From positions 5,301 to 13,775 of the forward strand of contig DLGG01000146.1 in assembly GCA_002482565.1 (NCBI GenBank): a stretch of DNA of 8,475 bases, in the 5' to 3' direction. Position numbers and translations under genes: made by a program. Shown piece by piece: positions 5,503 to 8,475 of this stretch (the first letter of the stretch is position 1; each line of letters starts with the position of its first letter). Under the pieces are notes generated by a model. That model worked only from the letters and a program-made list of their open reading frames with translations, made no database searches and was not told the DNA's origin. Source of the DNA: Solidesulfovibrio magneticus. GTDB lineage: Bacteria > Desulfobacterota > Desulfovibrionia > Desulfovibrionales > Desulfovibrionaceae.

Positions 5503-6288
5503 TTAGAGGCAGTCTTGTTTGCTAATTGTACCCTCTTTTATATGATACTGAATGCCTTTTTTTTCGCAAAAAGAGATGACTTTTTTAGCCTGTGCATTGT
5601 AAAATTTGCGGTGATCTTTGAAGGAAGTTATTTCCTTGCTGTAATTTGTGCGCCCAAAAATTATTCTATCAGTAAAAGATACGGATTTTAAAATAGCTTC
5701 AATATTTTGATCGATCAAATTTGGTGTCGGGTATGGCTCAATGCTAACCCACGTTTTGCACCCTTTGTTATGTAAAGCTATAAGCGATGCTAATCGTAAG
5801 GCATAGGGGGCTGCGCCAGGCTCCATTCGAATGCGATAATCTTCGTCAAGCGAGACGAGCGTAATCCCATATTCATTTTCTTTGGAATATGTTGCCAGAT
5901 CAATTGGCAGAATGCCTTTGCTTAAAATTGTGCATTTTATTTTGGCGTCATTAAGTTTTTTGAGGGCTGCTAGGCTCATTGTTGCTATTTCATTATATCC
6001 ATACATAAATGGATCTGTCGTAAAACAGAGTTGAACAGACTTGATTTTTGATTTTAAGGAAGGGATTTCTCTGTCCAATATCTCCATCGTATTTGAAACT
6101 AAATATGGCTTTGTCCAGCTTTCGTAAGAATCGACTTGGCCGAATCGACGCTTCAGCATAAAGGCATAGCATGGATACTTGCACCCGTGTGCGCAGCCAA
6201 GAACATGGTTCATTGTGTAATCGCCATACTCAACGCCCGTCACGTAGAGCATTGATTTGCGTTGTATGTAGCCGCTGACAGCACTCAC
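5503..6288 (-). CDS. Radical-SAM-like three-Cys-motif protein, TcmP partner
   Basis: This 261-residue protein resembles the spore-photoproduct-lyase-like (SplB/COG1533) branch of radical SAM enzymes. The cysteines lie at 32, 36 and 40 in LGCAHGCKYPCYA, spaced CX3CX3C instead of the classical CX3CX2C by one extra residue (Pro) before the last cysteine. Further family signs are FTTDPFMYGYNE (about 89-100), TILSKG, TLVSLDEDYRIRMEPGAAPYALRL and WVSIEPYPTP, which match the shape of that branch. An iron-sulfur cluster and SAM-dependent radical chemistry are expected but not proven with this spacing. The start is GTG at 6288, overlapping the tcmP stop codon as GTGA, with AAGGAG nine bases upstream. 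The tight overlap indicates translational coupling with tcmP. The substrate is unknown. Confidence 0.8.
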   Translation of the reverse strand: MSAVSGYIQRKSMLYVTGVEYGDYTMNHVLGCAHGCKYPCYAFMLKRRFGQVDSYESWTKPYLVSNTMEILDREIPSLKSKIKSVQLCFTTDPFMYGYNEIATMSLAALKKLNDAKIKCTILSKGILPIDLATYSKENEYGITLVSLDEDYRIRMEPGAAPYALRLASLIALHNKGCKTWVSIEPYPTPNLIDQNIEAILKSVSFTDRIIFGRTNYSKEITSFKDHRKFYNAQAKKVISFCEKKGIQYHIKEGTISKQDCL

Positions 6289-7538
6289 AGTTGTTTTCTC
6301 CTTATTGTGATCCTCCTATCCTTTTTTTCTTCCCAAAAAGATGAGGGCTTTCCTGTTAAAGTGATTGCCGGGGTTCGTGTGATTTCAATGCGTCCTTGTT
6401 TGTTTAGGTCTTCGAGTATCTCGTGTAGCATGTTAAACTCGCACAACAATCCATGTTCATTGAGGAACCCAGCAAGGAGTTTTCGTAGTCCAATTTCTCC
6501 ATTCAATTTTTTAAGGTAAGTGACTAGCAGTTTTTTTATTTCGTCGGTAGTCATGAAGTCATTTTCAATAGTTGATGTAATGTTGCCAATAAGGTTCAAG
6601 AGTGACGGTTGACGGTTTTGTTGGATGTTTGTAAACAGTTCATCTTTGCGTTGGTGCATATTTTGAGCCATGAGAAAGCAACCATCCTCGTGGTTGCAAA
6701 CATGAACCATTCTGTATTTTGGACGATGCCCGGATTTCAGGCGAATGGGCATGTCTAAGACATAATTAAACCACTGTCTGAGCCTTGCTTTGTATTCAGT
6801 TGAAAATATTCGTTCCGCTTTGTAGCCATCTATTTCGCCGTGATTGTATCTTGTCACGATCTCTTTCCAGTAATCTCCTCCCGCAATTTTACTCAATAAT
6901 TCTGTTGATTGTGGTGAAGCGTTGATTTCCGTTGGAGCATACTCCACAAGATCATCAAGGTCCCGAAGGGCTTCGTCGTTGTTGTAGGCTACACCCATTG
7001 CGCGGCAAGCATCACGGAAAAAGCCAAATGAATTGAAGTTAATCAACATTTCTAGACTGTGAAAGCCGTAACTGTTAAATTTTTCGAAGAGCTCGTAATC
7101 TAAGGCGCGAATTCCATAGGGGTCTATATACAAAAAAACGTTGGTTCCGCGTTTGCCGGAGAGTAATTCTCCTATTGTTTCTTCGTATTTTCCTGAAATA
7201 ACAGATGGATATCCGTAGTTGTTGTTGAACTCTGCAATGTTCTCACTCAGTTGTTGGGCGTGGTTAAGTTCTATGAAGCAAACGTCAATTTTTGCTGTTG
7301 TGTTTCCGAGTGTCGTTTTGCTTAGACAAGCATCACGCGCTTGTAAGGCAATAATAGGTGAACCCGGTTTGCCGTCGCCAAATTTTCCCTGTCCGGCAAA
7401 GCAATCGACGTAGTAGATCGGTCTTCGGCTCATTAAGACTTTTTGAAAATATGGTCTCAGATACCAGCCTAGGAGTCGGTCTTTTATTTCTGACCAGCTA
7501 TTTTTTGATTTAAAAAAATTTTTGTTGTCTTTCGCCAT
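6285..7538 (-). CDS. tcmP: Three-Cys-motif partner protein TcmP
   Basis: This 417-residue protein belongs to the family found beside CX3CX3C radical-SAM-like proteins, exactly as here. The N half looks like a Rossmann methyltransferase. Motif I-like YYVDCFAGQGKFGDGKPGSP lies at 42-61, an acidic strand-2 end FIELN at 88-92, a motif IV-like LYIDPYG at 136-142, then LINFNSFGFFR at 165-175. This suggests S-adenosylmethionine or nucleotide binding. The C-terminal third (about 320-417) is helical and basic and reads like a winged-helix module (DFMTTDEIKKLLVTYL...GRIEITRTPAITLTG). The start at 7538 is supported by AAAGGA with good spacing. Base composition is well below that of the flanking chromosome, suggesting transfer. 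The function is undetermined; nucleic-acid modification or phage defence are guesses from domains and context. Confidence 0.82.
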   Translation of the reverse strand: MAKDNKNFFKSKNSWSEIKDRLLGWYLRPYFQKVLMSRRPIYYVDCFAGQGKFGDGKPGSPIIALQARDACLSKTTLGNTTAKIDVCFIELNHAQQLSENIAEFNNNYGYPSVISGKYEETIGELLSGKRGTNVFLYIDPYGIRALDYELFEKFNSYGFHSLEMLINFNSFGFFRDACRAMGVAYNNDEALRDLDDLVEYAPTEINASPQSTELLSKIAGGDYWKEIVTRYNHGEIDGYKAERIFSTEYKARLRQWFNYVLDMPIRLKSGHRPKYRMVHVCNHEDGCFLMAQNMHQRKDELFTNIQQNRQPSLLNLIGNITSTIENDFMTTDEIKKLLVTYLKKLNGEIGLRKLLAGFLNEHGLLCEFNMLHEILEDLNKQGRIEITRTPAITLTGKPSSFWEEKKDRRITIRRKQL

Positions 7539-7571
7539 GTCACGTTCCTTTGTGGCGTCGGGAAAACAGGG

Positions 7572-7599
7572 ATTATTCTTTAATGTGCTTGGTTGACAA
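7572..7599 (-). promoter_or_regulatory. Promoter candidate for tcmP and its partner
   Basis: On the minus strand TTGTCA (7599-7594) and AATAAT (7577-7572) are separated by 16 bases; each hexamer has five of six consensus positions. Transcription would start near 7565, leaving an untranslated leader of about 27 bases before the ATG at 7538. In AT-rich DNA such matches arise easily, so this is moderate evidence. Confidence 0.45.
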
Positions 7600-7756
7600 T
7601 ATCCAATCTGTTGCCGTCATGTAAAATCATACTGCATCCAGACAACGGGCATGAAGGAGTTTATTTGATTAGATTGGCGAGTGTCTGTAAAAAAGATAAA
7701 AAATTAAAACATATTTCCTTGTGAATATCAAGAGAATGCACTGCCCTCGCCAAAAC
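7600..7756. other. Gene-free AT-rich spacer at the right island edge
   Basis: This spacer lies between the tcmP promoter candidate and the end of the transglycosylase gene. It is AT-rich until about 7740, then returns to GC-rich sequence. Downstream of the transglycosylase stop codon the minus strand has a weak atatt/aatat stem followed by T-rich sequence (about 7688-7733) that might end that transcript. No tRNA, integrase or convincing attachment repeats were seen. Confidence 0.5.
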
Positions 7757-8475
7757 TCAATTCCTCCCCCCATACAACCGCTCATACACCATCGCGTTCG
7801 TCGTGATCCGTCGCACATAGTCCCGGGTCTCGGTGTAAGGAATAAGCTCCACGAACAGCTCCTCGCCCAGGCCGCCGAAGCCGGCGTTCCAGACCGCCAC
7901 ACGGTTCTCGCCGGCGTTGTAGGACGCCAGTGCCGCAGCCAATGACCCCTCGCGGGCCAGCCGCTCCCGGAAAAACGCCACGCCAAGGCGGATGTTGACG
8001 ACCGGATTGAACAAATCCGCCCGCTCGGGACGGATGCCGATTTTTTTGCCCACGGCCTTGGCCGTCTCGGGCATGAGCTGCATGAGCCCTATCGCGCCGG
8101 CCCCGGACACGGCCTTGGGGTCGAAAAAACTCTCCTGGCGGATGAGCGAATAGATCACGTCCGGGTCGATGCCCGAGCCGTTAAGCGCCGTCACCACCTC
8201 CCCGGCGTAGGCCCGGGGGTAGAGGGCGTCGCGAAGGGGCATGAGCTCGGCCGGCGTGCCGCGAAGCAAGCAACCGCCAAAGGTGCGCCAGGCCGTGCGC
8301 ATGGCCGCCGTGCGCCGTCCGCCGTCCATGGCCGCCCGGATGTGGGCCATGGCCAGATCGGCCCGCTCCGGCGCGGCCTTGGCCGAAAATTCCAGCGCCA
8401 TCTCGGCCAGGGCCGGCAAGCCGGCGTCGGCCAGGGCGTAGGCCTTGGCCAGGGCGGCGGACACGGCCGGCGAAG
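7757..8475 (-). CDS. Soluble lytic transglycosylase, C-terminal part (5' end outside the window)
   Basis: The reading frame stays open to the window edge, so only the C-terminal 239 codons are visible. The GTG at 8464 is probably an internal valine. The SLT (goose-lysozyme-like) catalytic domain is clear: DVIYSLIRQESFFDPKAVS contains the predicted catalytic Glu in RQES, followed by GAGAIGLMQLMPETAK, FNPVVNIRLGVAFF and the ASYNAGENRV substrate-groove motif. The last part, ELIPYTETRDYVRRITTNAMVYERL, is the usual Slt70-type ending. These enzymes cleave peptidoglycan between MurNAc and GlcNAc in the periplasm to form 1,6-anhydro ends. The alanine-rich helical stretch before the domain fits the superhelical part of Slt70-like proteins. 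The protein is complete at its C-terminus (YGGRN). Which Slt subtype it is cannot be decided without the N-terminus. Confidence 0.9.
   Translation of the reverse strand, partial: SPAVSAALAKAYALADAGLPALAEMALEFSAKAAPERADLAMAHIRAAMDGGRRTAAMRTAWRTFGGCLLRGTPAELMPLRDALYPRAYAGEVVTALNGSGIDPDVIYSLIRQESFFDPKAVSGAGAIGLMQLMPETAKAVGKKIGIRPERADLFNPVVNIRLGVAFFRERLAREGSLAAALASYNAGENRVAVWNAGFGGLGEELFVELIPYTETRDYVRRITTNAMVYERLYGGRN

Noticed and set aside
5452..5691. Plus-strand ORF of 79 codons in the AT-rich island.
   Set aside because: It overlaps the radical-SAM-like gene on the other strand and has no ribosome site or family resemblance.
5411..7678. Shared attggcga near both edges of the AT-rich island as possible direct repeats from insertion.
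   Set aside because: Eight bases are too short to distinguish from chance and the neighbouring bases differ.

Overview
The window looks like chromosome of a GC-rich delta-proteobacterium. A Desulfovibrio/Solidesulfovibrio-type sulfate reducer is my best guess, based on base composition, the kinds of genes present, and GC-rich extragenic repeats with a ggggcctcaggcccc core that I associate with that group from memory. I could not test this by alignment.

Layout. (1) 1-260 is non-coding. It carries a perfect 25-bp inverted repeat and copy A of a GC-rich repeat element. (2) 261-1454 (+) encodes a 12-helix MFS transporter of unknown substrate. (3) 1455-1598 lies between convergent genes. It holds an AT-rich 13-bp palindrome and copy B of the repeat element. 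(4) 1599-4151 (-) is a two-gene metal operon. The upstream gene encodes a soluble protein made of PRC-barrel-like, MgtE_N and CBS domains, with no MgtE membrane pore. Fifteen bases downstream lies an Nramp-like transporter whose metal-site residues are altered. (5) 4152-4892 is a long divergent intergenic region. On the minus strand, upstream of the metal operon, it can be read as a structured leader. The elements in order are a TTGACA-N17-TACACC promoter candidate, a tiny ORF starting Met-Asp-Asp-Pro, and a possible three-way RNA junction whose closing stem hides a strong Shine-Dalgarno. A 56-codon ORF with a Pro-Pro-Pro run follows that Shine-Dalgarno, and then a terminator-like hairpin with an overlapping alternative hairpin. 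(6) 4893-5360 (+) encodes a stand-alone CheW. (7) 5420-7740 is a clearly AT-richer island. It holds an overlapping gene pair on the minus strand: tcmP (methyltransferase-like three-Cys-motif partner) followed by its radical-SAM-like CX3CX3C partner. (8) 7757-8475 (-) is the C-terminal part of a soluble lytic transglycosylase that runs off the window end.

How the genes fit together. The PRC/MgtE_N/CBS protein probably senses Mg2+ or nucleotides for the adjacent Nramp-like pore, a split version of the MgtE design. The leader could add control by leader-peptide translation, loosely like mgtL of enteric bacteria; this is inference. The TcmP/radical-SAM pair forms a unit of unknown function with the composition of horizontally acquired DNA. 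The MFS, CheW and transglycosylase genes appear to be independent chromosomal genes.
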